Below are positions 1 through 8,500 of a DNA stretch of 64,000 nucleotides, in pieces. This stretch comes from UBA987 sp002292105 (GTDB taxonomy: Bacteria > Bacteroidota > Bacteroidia > NS11-12g > UBA9320), in the NCBI GenBank assembly GCA_943846675.1, contig OX044357.1, positions 2,790,001-2,854,000 on the forward strand, in the 5' to 3' direction. How positions within the stretch are numbered: the stretch's first letter is position 1; every line of letters begins with the position of its first letter. Made by a program: the position numbers and the translations under genes. The notes under the pieces were generated by a model that worked only from the letters and a program-made list of their open reading frames with translations, did not search any database and was not told the origin of the DNA.

Positions 1-394
1 GTTGAATGAGTTTACCATTAACAGAAAGAGTATTGCCGTTGTTGTTGACGAGTTTGGTGGCACGTCCGGAATTGTAACCACCGAAGATATTATCGAAGAA
101 ATCTTTGGCGAAATTGAAGACGAGCACGACGACCAAACGGACATAATCGATAAAAAAATATCTGATTTAGAATATGAATTGTCGTCTAAGTTAGAAGTGG
201 ACTTTCTTAACGAAAAGTATAACCTAAAGATTCCTGAAGGTGATTATGAAACCCTTGGTGGATTTATCATTTCTGAACATCAAAGCATTCCAAACGAGGG
301 TGACACGATTGACCTTGGTCGGTTTATTTTTACCATCTTACATTCTGAAGACCACCGTATCGAAACGGTTAAGTTGAAGTTGGAGAACGACTAA
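1..394 (+). CDS. CorC/HlyC-family membrane protein, C-terminal part (5' end outside window)
   Basis: The reading frame is open from the first base, so the true start lies upstream. The visible 130 residues hold the end of the second CBS domain (VVDEFGGTSGIVTTEDIIEE), the acidic linker typical of the family (EIFGEIEDEHDD) and a complete CorC_HlyC C-terminal domain with the LGGFII and HRIETVKL-type motifs. Full-length proteins of this family (about 420-440 residues) also carry an N-terminal CNNM membrane domain and are linked to divalent cation handling; Bacteroidota have several paralogues, including the gliding protein GldE. Nothing here decides which paralogue this is. The family assignment is secure, the substrate is not. 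Confidence 0.85.
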   Translation, partial: LNEFTINRKSIAVVVDEFGGTSGIVTTEDIIEEIFGEIEDEHDDQTDIIDKKISDLEYELSSKLEVDFLNEKYNLKIPEGDYETLGGFIISEHQSIPNEGDTIDLGRFIFTILHSEDHRIETVKLKLEND

Positions 395-433
395 AGAAGT
401 GCAACAACCCAATCAAACATTAAGAATTAAAAA

Positions 434-1012
434 TTAGGAGCTGCTCGTCAGCGTCTTCATCATCATTTCATCGACGATTTCGAAAAGATGCTCTGGTTTT
501 TTGGTTTTCCAATTCCAGGTGTTCTCATCTTCTTCCTCCAAACGTATGAATTTGTCAATTCCAACCGATTCCATCTCTTGAAGGATGTGATCACGACAAT
601 GCAAAAAGGCTACCCAACCACCCGGTGTATCTTCCCACCATTCTTGATAGTACGCGTCATCACTAGGGTGAAAATTCAATATATTTTCTCCAAGGATGAT
701 AAACTTTTCGATACCAAGATCGATCATTTCATCAATCACTTCACGCTTCAAAATGGCTATGTCATTGTTAATGGTATCATTCCACTCACCAATCATTTCG
801 ATAACAGCATATTTGATATCGTAGTCAACAAAAAGGACTTTTAGCAACAACGTTTCACTGCCAAAAAAATCCCATTGAGGGTGGACCAAATAATTGTAAA
901 TCTTATTCGTGTACTCGAACTGGCTGTGCTGTGTTTGGTAGAACGGACTATTCTGGTCGTTACTTGCTTTATACACATGTCGCCATAGATAATGTGGCTC
1001 AATCTGATGCAT
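434..1012 (-). CDS. Conserved hypothetical protein, 192 aa
   Basis: I do not recognise a named family. The protein is acidic, soluble and without a signal peptide or membrane segment. It is rich in aromatic residues (WRHVYK, WWEDTPGGW, NTWNWKTKKPEH), alternates strands and helices in a way that suits a compact cytoplasmic domain, and ends in a Ser/Thr tail. The start ATG at 1012 lies inside the last codons of the upstream glycosyltransferase gene, giving a 14-nt overlap that implies translational coupling and a shared transcript. That context suggests, but does not show, a link with envelope glycan or lipid-linked sugar metabolism. Confidence 0.7.
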   Translation of the reverse strand: MHQIEPHYLWRHVYKASNDQNSPFYQTQHSQFEYTNKIYNYLVHPQWDFFGSETLLLKVLFVDYDIKYAVIEMIGEWNDTINNDIAILKREVIDEMIDLGIEKFIILGENILNFHPSDDAYYQEWWEDTPGGWVAFLHCRDHILQEMESVGIDKFIRLEEEDENTWNWKTKKPEHLFEIVDEMMMKTLTSSS

Positions 1013-1931
1013 CTGAAATATTAGAGTCTCTTACAATATACAAAGGACGATCCTTAATGTTTTCATTCATCCGACTTATATACTCACCGATTATTCCAAT
1101 TCCAATAAGTTGAATGCCGCCAATAAATATTAAAGTAATCATCTGCGAAGCCCAACCTGCCTGATACGTTTCTGAATAATATTTAGAATATAGGGTGTAC
1201 AAAATCAGAATGAATCCGACAAATGAAAATACAAACCCAGATATGGTAGCAATCCTGAGAGGCCAATTGCTAAAAGACGTGATCCCGTCTAACGCTAGCC
1301 GAATCATTCTTGCATACGTATATCCAGTTTCACCACTCATGCGTTCGTCACGTTTAAACGACACATACGTTTGGTTAAACCCAATCCAAGAAATCTGTCC
1401 GCGCAAGAATTTATGACGCTCTGGCATATTAATCAACTGATCCACTACTTTTCGATCCATTATTCTAAAATCACCTGTATCTAGCGGTATTTCAAAACTT
1501 GTAATACGATTAAGTACACGATAAAACCACTTGGCTGTGGCAATCTTCATGGCAGATTCGCCCTTCCTGCTTTCACGCTTTGCATAAACTACTTCGTAAC
1601 CTTCTAGACTTTTTAAATAGAGTTCTTCGATTACTTCTGGTGGGTCTTGGCCATCGGCGTCAATCATCACCACTTTGTCTCCCTTGGCCTTGTCTAAACC
1701 AGCACTAACAGCCACTTGATGACCAAAGTTTCGGCTAAAGTTGATGTATTTTACGTCTGCATGTTGTTTCGCCAACTGCTTAATTACGTGTTCACTTTCG
1801 TCTGCACTTCCGTCGTTTACATAAATATATTCTCGCTTTATGTTTAGCTTATCAAACACAGCTTCCATGCGGTCATACATGGGTAGAATATTTTGTTCTT
1901 CGTTGTAAATCGGAATGATGACAGAAATCAT
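999..1931 (-). CDS. GT2 glycosyltransferase of the DPM1/GtrB type
   Basis: The protein has 310 residues. The N-terminal 220 or so form a GT-A fold: VIIPIYNEEQN at the start, VNDGSADES for nucleotide binding and DADGQDPPE as the metal-binding DxD-like motif. Two hydrophobic segments follow (about residues 228-250 and 262-285), as in GtrB and other polyprenyl-phosphate sugar transferases that load mannose or glucose on undecaprenyl phosphate at the inner membrane face. The start ATG at 1931 directly precedes MISVIIPIYNEE, the usual N terminus. It is the first gene of a two-gene minus-strand operon, overlapping the next gene by 14 nt. The sugar donor and final acceptor cannot be read from the sequence. 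Confidence 0.88.
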   Translation of the reverse strand: MISVIIPIYNEEQNILPMYDRMEAVFDKLNIKREYIYVNDGSADESEHVIKQLAKQHADVKYINFSRNFGHQVAVSAGLDKAKGDKVVMIDADGQDPPEVIEELYLKSLEGYEVVYAKRESRKGESAMKIATAKWFYRVLNRITSFEIPLDTGDFRIMDRKVVDQLINMPERHKFLRGQISWIGFNQTYVSFKRDERMSGETGYTYARMIRLALDGITSFSNWPLRIATISGFVFSFVGFILILYTLYSKYYSETYQAGWASQMITLIFIGGIQLIGIGIIGEYISRMNENIKDRPLYIVRDSNISDASD

Positions 1932-2103
1932 GGTTCAAATAAACGACATTTAAATAGAAAAAAATGTAACTAATCGGTGCTTACATCGTATTACAATTAT
2001 TCAACCCCTATTGATCTGTATCACTCATGTAAACACGTATTTCGTCTGTCTTAAAAAACCACAATACCATCTATTCTTAACCCTTTTATGTGCCCATATT
2101 TAT

Positions 2104-2111
2104 TAAATTTG
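2104..2111 (+). promoter_or_regulatory. Bacteroidota-type -7 box (TAAATTTG) upstream of the AAA+ operon
   Basis: This is an exact match to the Bacteroidota -7 consensus TAnnTTTG, 26 nt upstream of the chosen ATG at 2138. No clear TTG -33 element stands at the right distance. It is the only such box in the 206-nt gap before the six-gene operon, so it is the best candidate for the operon promoter. Confidence 0.45.
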
Positions 2112-2137
2112 GGACTCTTAACCTAAAAACGAAATAT

Positions 2138-3511
2138 ATGTCAGACTCCTTTGACCTGTTGGACCAACTCGGAGACCAAAAAAAAGTAGAAAGCCTTAAA
2201 GCCAAACTTGAAAAAAAATCTGGAGGGGATATTTCCTCCAAACTAGACCAGATAGAAGCAGATATCGAAAAAGCAGTTGGTGAAAATCGATCAGCTGAAG
2301 AAATAGTTGATGGCATCATCAACGCTAACTTTAATTCACTTAACGGAGATGTTGAGGCTACAGAGCAGGACTTGCAAGAACTGATGCTTCACCTGCGTTC
2401 GATGCTTGACAGCTGTGGAGGTGAATTCTCTAAGCTTCAAGAACTAAACGCTTCTGAGCAAAAGCTGGTTGCCAATGCAACCAAAGCCAGAGAAGATGCA
2501 GAATTCGAGGCAAAAACTGCTGAAAACATGTCGAATGCATGGAATATTTTGTTTGGATATAAAAACAGCAAGGTTCGAAAAACCAAAGCAGAACTTGCCG
2601 ACAAAATTGCAGACCTGAAAGCGGCAGAAGAAGAAGCACAACGCCGTTACCGCGATCGACTTAAAAATGCCGACATCGGAGAAAGCTTAAATCGAATCAT
2701 CAGCCAAGTACAAGGCATGGTTGGAATCGTGGAGAATATGATACTTGACGTAGATACACAAATTGTATCCCTCAAAAACAGAAAAGAACTGGCTTTTGAA
2801 ACCAAAGAAAAAGCTGCTTCGATTATGGAGGAACGTAAAGCGGATTTAGAAACCACCGAAAACCAGCTTAAACAAGCAGAAATTGAACTGACCGAGCTTC
2901 CAAATAATAGTCCAGAATACACCGCTCAAGAAAAGAAAGTTGCGGATTTAAAAGAGCAGCGTGCTGAGTTAAAAGGTAAGTTCAACATCGCTTTGGGTAT
3001 ATTTCAATCTAAAGAGCGATTCGTTGATCAAATAGTGATTCACCTAGAAGCACAAACAACAACCAAAAACAACTTGAAGCAATTGATTGGTCAGTTAAAA
3101 AGTGATACGGAAGAAAGAGTTGCTACATACGAATCAGGTCTACAATTGATTCAATCTGCGACAGCTCAAGAAGCCGCTTCTATGTATGAAGAAGCCGGTG
3201 TTAAAACGGATCAAAAAATTACTGAAATAGCCGCCAAAGTACTTGTAGGTTCTGAGAAAGACAGGATTGAACGTGTTAAAAAACACCCTAAACGTATGAC
3301 AGAACTTCACCAGGTGTTGGTTGCCATGGCTGAGGCTACTGCCAAATACAAAGAAGAAGACGCCAAAATTATGGACCAACACAGTAAGAAGTTTGGCATC
3401 GACGTTTCGGAAACGTTCTCTTTTAAACATGAGGAAACGAATGAAACACCAAGCAATGATGATGCGCCTAAAAACAACGGAGAAGGGTCTGTTAATGATT
3501 TAATGGATTAA
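2138..3511 (+). CDS. Long coiled-coil protein, first gene of the AAA+ operon
   Basis: I chose the ATG at 2138 (MSDSFDLLDQLGDQ) over an in-frame TTG 48 nt upstream because the earlier start would place the -7 box inside the gene. The 457-residue product is cytoplasmic, highly charged and almost entirely helical, with long heptad stretches (about residues 55-150, 190-300 and 320-385) rich in Glu, Lys and Ala, and a polar C-terminal tail. The general shape, and a segment around FVDQIVIHLEAQ, vaguely recall TelA-type toxic anion resistance proteins, but that likeness is too weak to name it. The next gene starts 9 nt downstream. Expected role: a scaffold or filament partner of the AAA+ ATPase two genes along (inference). 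Confidence 0.75.
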   Translation: MSDSFDLLDQLGDQKKVESLKAKLEKKSGGDISSKLDQIEADIEKAVGENRSAEEIVDGIINANFNSLNGDVEATEQDLQELMLHLRSMLDSCGGEFSKLQELNASEQKLVANATKAREDAEFEAKTAENMSNAWNILFGYKNSKVRKTKAELADKIADLKAAEEEAQRRYRDRLKNADIGESLNRIISQVQGMVGIVENMILDVDTQIVSLKNRKELAFETKEKAASIMEERKADLETTENQLKQAEIELTELPNNSPEYTAQEKKVADLKEQRAELKGKFNIALGIFQSKERFVDQIVIHLEAQTTTKNNLKQLIGQLKSDTEERVATYESGLQLIQSATAQEAASMYEEAGVKTDQKITEIAAKVLVGSEKDRIERVKKHPKRMTELHQVLVAMAEATAKYKEEDAKIMDQHSKKFGIDVSETFSFKHEETNETPSNDDAPKNNGEGSVNDLMD

Positions 3512-3520
3512 CAATTCTTA

Positions 3521-4621
3521 GTGAAGACGATTGACATAAATAATCATTTTACGGAACTAGACAGGAGTGTTCTAGAAGGTGAAAACGCGTATGCGGACTA
3601 CTTCAACTATGTGAAGAATTGTCTTGAGATTCTTTTAAACTCTATTGACAATTTGACTGGGCAAAGCCCACTCGAGGTAAAAGTACTAAAGCAATTTGCG
3701 CAGAAATTTCTAAACACTATTGAAGCGTTTAGACTGAAATACGCTTACGACAAGACGAATTCCATGTTGGTTGACCTCACAGAAAGTGGTTTCCCAAACT
3801 TCATGGAGTTTAAAAAGTTGAATGACGACATCGCAAAAAAAGACATCGCGTTGGCTCAATTGCCTAGCAAAGACTCTTTGAAACAGTCCATTTTAGACAA
3901 CCTTATTCGTAAAAAGACCGATCCGCTCAAGCTGTTGAATCAACTCAGCAAGTCAAGTTATTATATTAGACTGCAATGGACTAATCTGTTTACTGAGTTT
4001 ACACCAGGTGGTTTGGAATTGCTCAATCAACATACAGACGAAAACAAAACCCGCACGTATTTTTATTCATGGGCCTCGTACGATAGCGTTACCAACAAAC
4101 CCTATGTGTATACCATGGTTTTTGACAATCCATTGAAGGCCAAAGAACCTACCTCTGATGTTACCCATGACGCGACGTTTGAGGAAACCATCAAGCGTTT
4201 AACACACAACTCGTCTCCTTTAAAGGTAATTGCGTCAGACATTGATAACGCGTATGAACACATTATGCCCAAGGTGCTTAAGCGGATAGAAATTGGGCCA
4301 ATTTTTGGAAAATATAGTCGCGACAAACATGCCTATACCATCATGTTACGAAAACATTTTCCGGATGATCAGTTTTTAATGACCTATAAAACAGAGGTTG
4401 TTTTCTCGACGGGTGAACGGCGGACAAAGTCATTCTTGTCAAAAGGAGAATTAAGACAAATATTTCATATAGACGAGTCGAACAAAGAATGTATGGAGCG
4501 GATGATCTCTGATATGCATTCGTATATGATTACATCACACGACGTGCTGCAGTACTTGAATGACACAGAACCAGAAATGCTTAAAAGTTTGGCTGCGCCT
4601 GTACATGTGTATGATGAGTAG
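3521..4621 (+). CDS. Unknown cytoplasmic protein of the AAA+ operon, 366 aa
   Basis: Starts at a GTG 9 nt after the preceding stop; no ATG is better placed. The N-terminal third is helical (residues about 1-150). The rest looks like a mixed alpha/beta domain, with FTEFTPGGLELL, a strand-rich stretch with YFYSWASYDS, and FGKYSRDKHAYTIMLRKHF. There is no signal peptide, membrane segment or motif I can tie to a family. Its place between the coiled-coil gene and the ATPase gene argues that it works in the same assembly. The 128-nt gap to the next gene is the largest in the operon and contains an 8-bp direct-repeat tract. Confidence 0.7.
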   Translation: MKTIDINNHFTELDRSVLEGENAYADYFNYVKNCLEILLNSIDNLTGQSPLEVKVLKQFAQKFLNTIEAFRLKYAYDKTNSMLVDLTESGFPNFMEFKKLNDDIAKKDIALAQLPSKDSLKQSILDNLIRKKTDPLKLLNQLSKSSYYIRLQWTNLFTEFTPGGLELLNQHTDENKTRTYFYSWASYDSVTNKPYVYTMVFDNPLKAKEPTSDVTHDATFEETIKRLTHNSSPLKVIASDIDNAYEHIMPKVLKRIEIGPIFGKYSRDKHAYTIMLRKHFPDDQFLMTYKTEVVFSTGERRTKSFLSKGELRQIFHIDESNKECMERMISDMHSYMITSHDVLQYLNDTEPEMLKSLAAPVHVYDE

Positions 4622-4670
4622 TTGAAAGGATTGAAGGATTGAAGGATTGAAGGATTGAAGGATTGAAGGA
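4622..4670 (+). repeat. Tandem 8-bp repeat (unit TTGAAGGA, six copies)
   Basis: Six head-to-tail copies of an 8-bp unit start one base after the preceding stop codon; the first copy has one extra A. The same unit recurs after the last gene of this operon (from 10091) and, on the opposite strand, at 50201-50248. Eight is not a multiple of three, and all three tracts are intergenic. Confidence 0.9.
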
Positions 4671-4749
4671 AATTAAAAAAAGAGAGTTTAAAACAATAAT
4701 AAAAAGCACATAAACGCAATAAAGCAGTTAAGCATTATCGCATTGAAAC

Positions 4750-6714
4750 ATGGAAAAACAAGAATCATCATTACTAAAAATAAAAGAAGAAGATCTTAGT
4801 CAATACAAAGACGAGATAACAAACTATTTGAAACAAGTTGGGTGGAAACCCGACAACAAATCAACTTCCTCAAGCGGCATTGACTTAAACTTTCTTACCA
4901 ACGTCAATAAAGCAATGAATCTTGCCCAAGAAGATGAGGCATCAGTGCTTAAGGCAGCCATTAAAATAAGTAATGATAGAATCATCCTGTCAAGTGCTAG
5001 CAGTCAAATACTGAATGCGGTGCGCACCGGGTATTGCATCGGCAAATACGTAGCCAGTCAATATGCAGAAGCCTGCGGCCTTGGTTTGTTGCAACAAAAG
5101 AATCAAAACGGGAGCTTGCATCAATCCGAACTTCCGGAGTTTCACGACAAAAGTCAAACACAAAGTGCAGTATTGTTGTTTTCTGCCGCGTCATATATTC
5201 AATATGCCTTACAAGATTATTTAGCCGACCAGGTGTCGTCAATTCAAATTGACTTTGGTGGAATCCCAGAGGTTAGCCTTACACGTCCAAGCAAAGCCAT
5301 TCAATGCAGCCTATATTACTATGCTGCTTATATAGAGCGGTCTGGAATTGTGCATTCCGATTTACATTTTGTTAAGCTGACCTTGTTGTATTTTGAGCGG
5401 TTGATGGAAGAAATCATTCTTCGAAAAAATGCGTTAAAATATGCTGACGCTTTCTCACAGAATCACTACAAATTAGAAAACAGCGAGTTTGTATTGCAAG
5501 GCTTCGAAACGCAATCATCTGTACGCGTAAAAGGCATGCAGTTCAACCCGACGCGCATGGAAGCCATCGTTGCCAATAAACAAGCCAAACACTTGTTTAA
5601 GCGATACGCCGAACGTTTGTTGTGTTATGACTTTGACACAAAGAAAAACCCCATAAATGAATTGGGTGGTCTTCCTTCCATAACCATGGCAGAGGGTAAG
5701 CCAGGAACTGGTAAGAGTATGCTCATTGCCGCAACAGCTACTTTGATTCAAGAGCGGTGCGATCAACTGGGCTACCCTTTCTTATTTTGGCCATTGCCAG
5801 AAACCATTGTCTCTACTTTTCAAGGGGGAACAGCCGAGCGTGCGATGGAATGGTTTAAACCCATGCAAGACCCAAACAAGATCGTATTTGCACCCATAGA
5901 TGATGCTGAAAACAACTTGGAAGAACGTACTAGACAAGGTGTTTCAGCAGGGGTTAGAGAATTTATCGGTGTATTCTTAAGAAACACAGAAGGTGCTTAT
6001 GCCGTCAATCTTGGAAATCGACTAATTAGCCTTTTCACTAACATCCCTGATCAAATTGACAAGGCCGTTTTATCACGGATACAAATGCGCATATCAATGG
6101 AAGGTGCCTCAAGTAAGTATGATTTTATGGATCAAGACTATCTGTGGTGGAAGAAATACAAAGAATTGGATAAGAAGTTTGTCGACGGCAAAAATCCGAA
6201 GGACTATGACTACATGGATGCCCAGCAAGCAGCCAAATCCATCAACGAACTGGTAAATACAACGTATGAATTTGAACTACCTGAAGTTCAAGAATTATAT
6301 CACAATGTGGGCAAACAAGTTGACACCACAGCGCACGAATTTTTCGGTCAGTTTTACAACCAAGTGTTAGAGAAGTATCCGTTTTTCTCCTCACGTGATT
6401 TACGGAATATTCAAAAGGCAGTAGACGCCCGATTAATCGACTTTGACCTCCCTGAAATTTGGTGGGACAATCCAGACGATTTCTTCACGCAACCATACAC
6501 AAAGAAACTCGACATATTGAAAGACCTGATGAAACAAAACATGAAAGGTGTTTCATTTACCGATGTAAGACTTTATGAAGCACTGAATTACATTGAAAAT
6601 TCAATCCGAATTAACCAAACTGGTGTGAATAGAGAAATTAAAGAGCAGGCCAAACGCATGTACATCCAACAACAGGCCAACAAAACTTTATTGAGCGGAG
6701 ATATAAATGATTAA
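4750..6714 (+). CDS. Divergent AAA+ ATPase, 654 aa
   Basis: The central AAA+ module has Walker A GKPGTGKS at residues 316-323, a pore-loop-like STFQGGTAERAMEWF segment near 355-370, a Walker B region IVFAPIDDAE at 378-387, sensor 1 Asn at about 431 (FTNIPDQ) and candidate arginine fingers at 443 and 447. Walker B reads D-D rather than the usual D-E, so the catalytic base may be Asp385 or Glu387. The first 300 residues are a helical domain with no recognised motif, probably the substrate or partner adaptor. The layout fits hexameric remodelling ATPases of the classical AAA group. The stop overlaps the next start by 8 nt. The substrate is unknown; two membrane proteins encoded downstream suggest it acts at the membrane. 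Confidence 0.85.
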   Translation: MEKQESSLLKIKEEDLSQYKDEITNYLKQVGWKPDNKSTSSSGIDLNFLTNVNKAMNLAQEDEASVLKAAIKISNDRIILSSASSQILNAVRTGYCIGKYVASQYAEACGLGLLQQKNQNGSLHQSELPEFHDKSQTQSAVLLFSAASYIQYALQDYLADQVSSIQIDFGGIPEVSLTRPSKAIQCSLYYYAAYIERSGIVHSDLHFVKLTLLYFERLMEEIILRKNALKYADAFSQNHYKLENSEFVLQGFETQSSVRVKGMQFNPTRMEAIVANKQAKHLFKRYAERLLCYDFDTKKNPINELGGLPSITMAEGKPGTGKSMLIAATATLIQERCDQLGYPFLFWPLPETIVSTFQGGTAERAMEWFKPMQDPNKIVFAPIDDAENNLEERTRQGVSAGVREFIGVFLRNTEGAYAVNLGNRLISLFTNIPDQIDKAVLSRIQMRISMEGASSKYDFMDQDYLWWKKYKELDKKFVDGKNPKDYDYMDAQQAAKSINELVNTTYEFELPEVQELYHNVGKQVDTTAHEFFGQFYNQVLEKYPFFSSRDLRNIQKAVDARLIDFDLPEIWWDNPDDFFTQPYTKKLDILKDLMKQNMKGVSFTDVRLYEALNYIENSIRINQTGVNREIKEQAKRMYIQQQANKTLLSGDIND

Positions 6715-7978
6715 GCTGATTGAAAGTGAGTTGTTCGGACATAACCTCATAGAGGTTAGTAATCCAACGATGGTCAAACGTTACAACGAATGCCTTAACG
6801 ACATTGGTCTGGCCCCAACTAAACTTAAAAAGTTCCATATAGATGGATGGGGATGGAGCCCAGAGATTGCTGACGAACAAGGGGATCGATATTATCTGTC
6901 ACATGGGTTAGCCAATCCGTACGGCGTTGTTATATCACCAAAGCAAGCCGAGAGTGCTATCTATATGCCTTTCCACAGTTTTGACAGACAAATACACAAA
7001 AATCTATTCGCAGAATACGGCGCACAAATTGCCGACATCACCTCCAAAACAGGTTTATGGTTTGAACTAGATCAAGAAATCTCTGCTTACCGTTCACCCC
7101 AAGATTTACTTATGATGGACTATATCAAAGTAAACTTCTCGTCTGTAGGGCGTTTAATGAATGCAAGTAAAAAACAGCGTGCGTTAATTAGAGAATTTTA
7201 TGACAAACCACAGGCTTGGTCAGATGATCAACTGCGGAGCGACATCATAGAATCATGTAAAAAATACGGCGATTTAAGGTATATGAAGTTCGAAATACCT
7301 GCGCACCCTTTTAACGATATCGACACATTTTATACAGCGGCATTTCAAGGCATTTATGTATTCAAACGGTTAAAAAATGACAAACCATTATTGGTATATG
7401 AGGGCGCTGAAACTGGCGTATCTGGCGAAATAGAACACGGCCATGTAGAATACAATATTAAAGATCCGAGCCTTATCAGTTATCTGTATAATGCTGGTTT
7501 GATCTCGAGTGATGTTTCACTTTTTGAATCAAACCCTGGTTTGGTGGAGGTAATGCAAGAACATGTTATGATGACGGCACTGTCCAAACTAGATTCCGAT
7601 GTAGACTATACAGTACTGAATAGAAACCAACGAAAAGGGCTTGTAAACCGAATGGCTCAGGATGGCTCTCTGCCAGATGTTTATTTTGACTTTGAGCGTT
7701 TTCACGCACAACTGAAGGATAAAAGGCCGCTAAAAACAGCTGATATTTCCGAAACTTTGAGACCATATTTATTGAATCCGAATACAAATTTAGCTGGTCA
7801 AGAAAAAGCAGTACTGTGGCAACTTCTTTCAAATTACAACAATGCCAACCCAGTAATGATGTACTTGTTCGACAAGTCGAAATTCTATACGGAGTATCAG
7901 ACTTGGAACGAACAACTCCAGGTTTGGACAATCAACAAAATACTGGCTCATAAACATATTTACAATCAACTAATCTAG
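6707..7978 (+). CDS. Unknown protein of the AAA+ operon, 423 aa
   Basis: The ATG overlaps the ATPase stop by 8 nt, so translation is probably coupled. The product is soluble, without signal peptide or membrane helices. Notable segments are FHIDGWGWSPEIADEQGDRYYLSHG near the N terminus, which speaks for a globular N-terminal domain, a central YEGAETGVSGEIEHGHVEYN stretch and a helical C-terminal third. I cannot assign a family with confidence. Tight coupling to the ATPase gene makes it the most likely direct partner or cofactor (inference). Confidence 0.75.
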   Translation: MIKLIESELFGHNLIEVSNPTMVKRYNECLNDIGLAPTKLKKFHIDGWGWSPEIADEQGDRYYLSHGLANPYGVVISPKQAESAIYMPFHSFDRQIHKNLFAEYGAQIADITSKTGLWFELDQEISAYRSPQDLLMMDYIKVNFSSVGRLMNASKKQRALIREFYDKPQAWSDDQLRSDIIESCKKYGDLRYMKFEIPAHPFNDIDTFYTAAFQGIYVFKRLKNDKPLLVYEGAETGVSGEIEHGHVEYNIKDPSLISYLYNAGLISSDVSLFESNPGLVEVMQEHVMMTALSKLDSDVDYTVLNRNQRKGLVNRMAQDGSLPDVYFDFERFHAQLKDKRPLKTADISETLRPYLLNPNTNLAGQEKAVLWQLLSNYNNANPVMMYLFDKSKFYTEYQTWNEQLQVWTINKILAHKHIYNQLI

Positions 7979-7982
7979 CATT

Positions 7983-8495
7983 ATGGATACGCTTTTATCA
8001 TTAATCATCGGCCTTGTATTAGGCATCAGTTTCGTTCTTTGGGATCACAAAAAAGGATTGAAATGGCACAAACGGTGGTTTGATTTAACCCATAAAGAAC
8101 GATTACCCGAGGGCACGGATTTGACCTTTATACGTAACCAACCTTTTTCAAAAAGACTTGTTCCAGCTATCCTAATCACCGGTGTGTTTATGTATATAAC
8201 ATGGTGGTTGGGCAACCTGAATCCATTAATCACCATGTTACACGGCGCAATTGCCCTAATAGCGGTTTTAATAGGTTTTTATGTTGGTCCGTTTATCGCC
8301 AAGAAACTGCCACAGGGCTTGGCCAAAGCCAACGAAACATTAAAAAAGATAGATGCGTTGGAAGCTGATTTAGGAGCTAAGGAAGCGCCTAAAAAAGTAA
8401 TTGAGCCCGAAAAATTAGATAAGCCAGAACCCAAACAAGAAAAGAAAAAAGACGACGATTGGCGTAAAGGGGTGCAAGACTTTTTAGACAGGTAA
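7983..8495 (+). CDS. Small three-helix membrane protein of the AAA+ operon
   Basis: The 170-residue product starts at an ATG 4 nt after the preceding stop. It has three hydrophobic segments (about residues 4-19, 56-76 and 80-103) and then a 65-residue hydrophilic, Lys/Glu/Pro-rich tail (APKKVIEPEKLDKPEPKQEK) that ends with a short amphipathic helix. The tail is long enough to reach a cytoplasmic partner. It looks like a membrane anchor or small channel-like subunit; no family is recognised. The next gene begins 5 nt downstream. Confidence 0.75.
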   Translation: MDTLLSLIIGLVLGISFVLWDHKKGLKWHKRWFDLTHKERLPEGTDLTFIRNQPFSKRLVPAILITGVFMYITWWLGNLNPLITMLHGAIALIAVLIGFYVGPFIAKKLPQGLAKANETLKKIDALEADLGAKEAPKKVIEPEKLDKPEPKQEKKKDDDWRKGVQDFLDR

Positions 8496-8500
8496 TCTGT

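Noticed and set aside
2138..3511. Toxic-anion resistance protein TelA
   Set aside because: Only a loose likeness in helical content and one short segment; conserved TelA blocks are not convincing.
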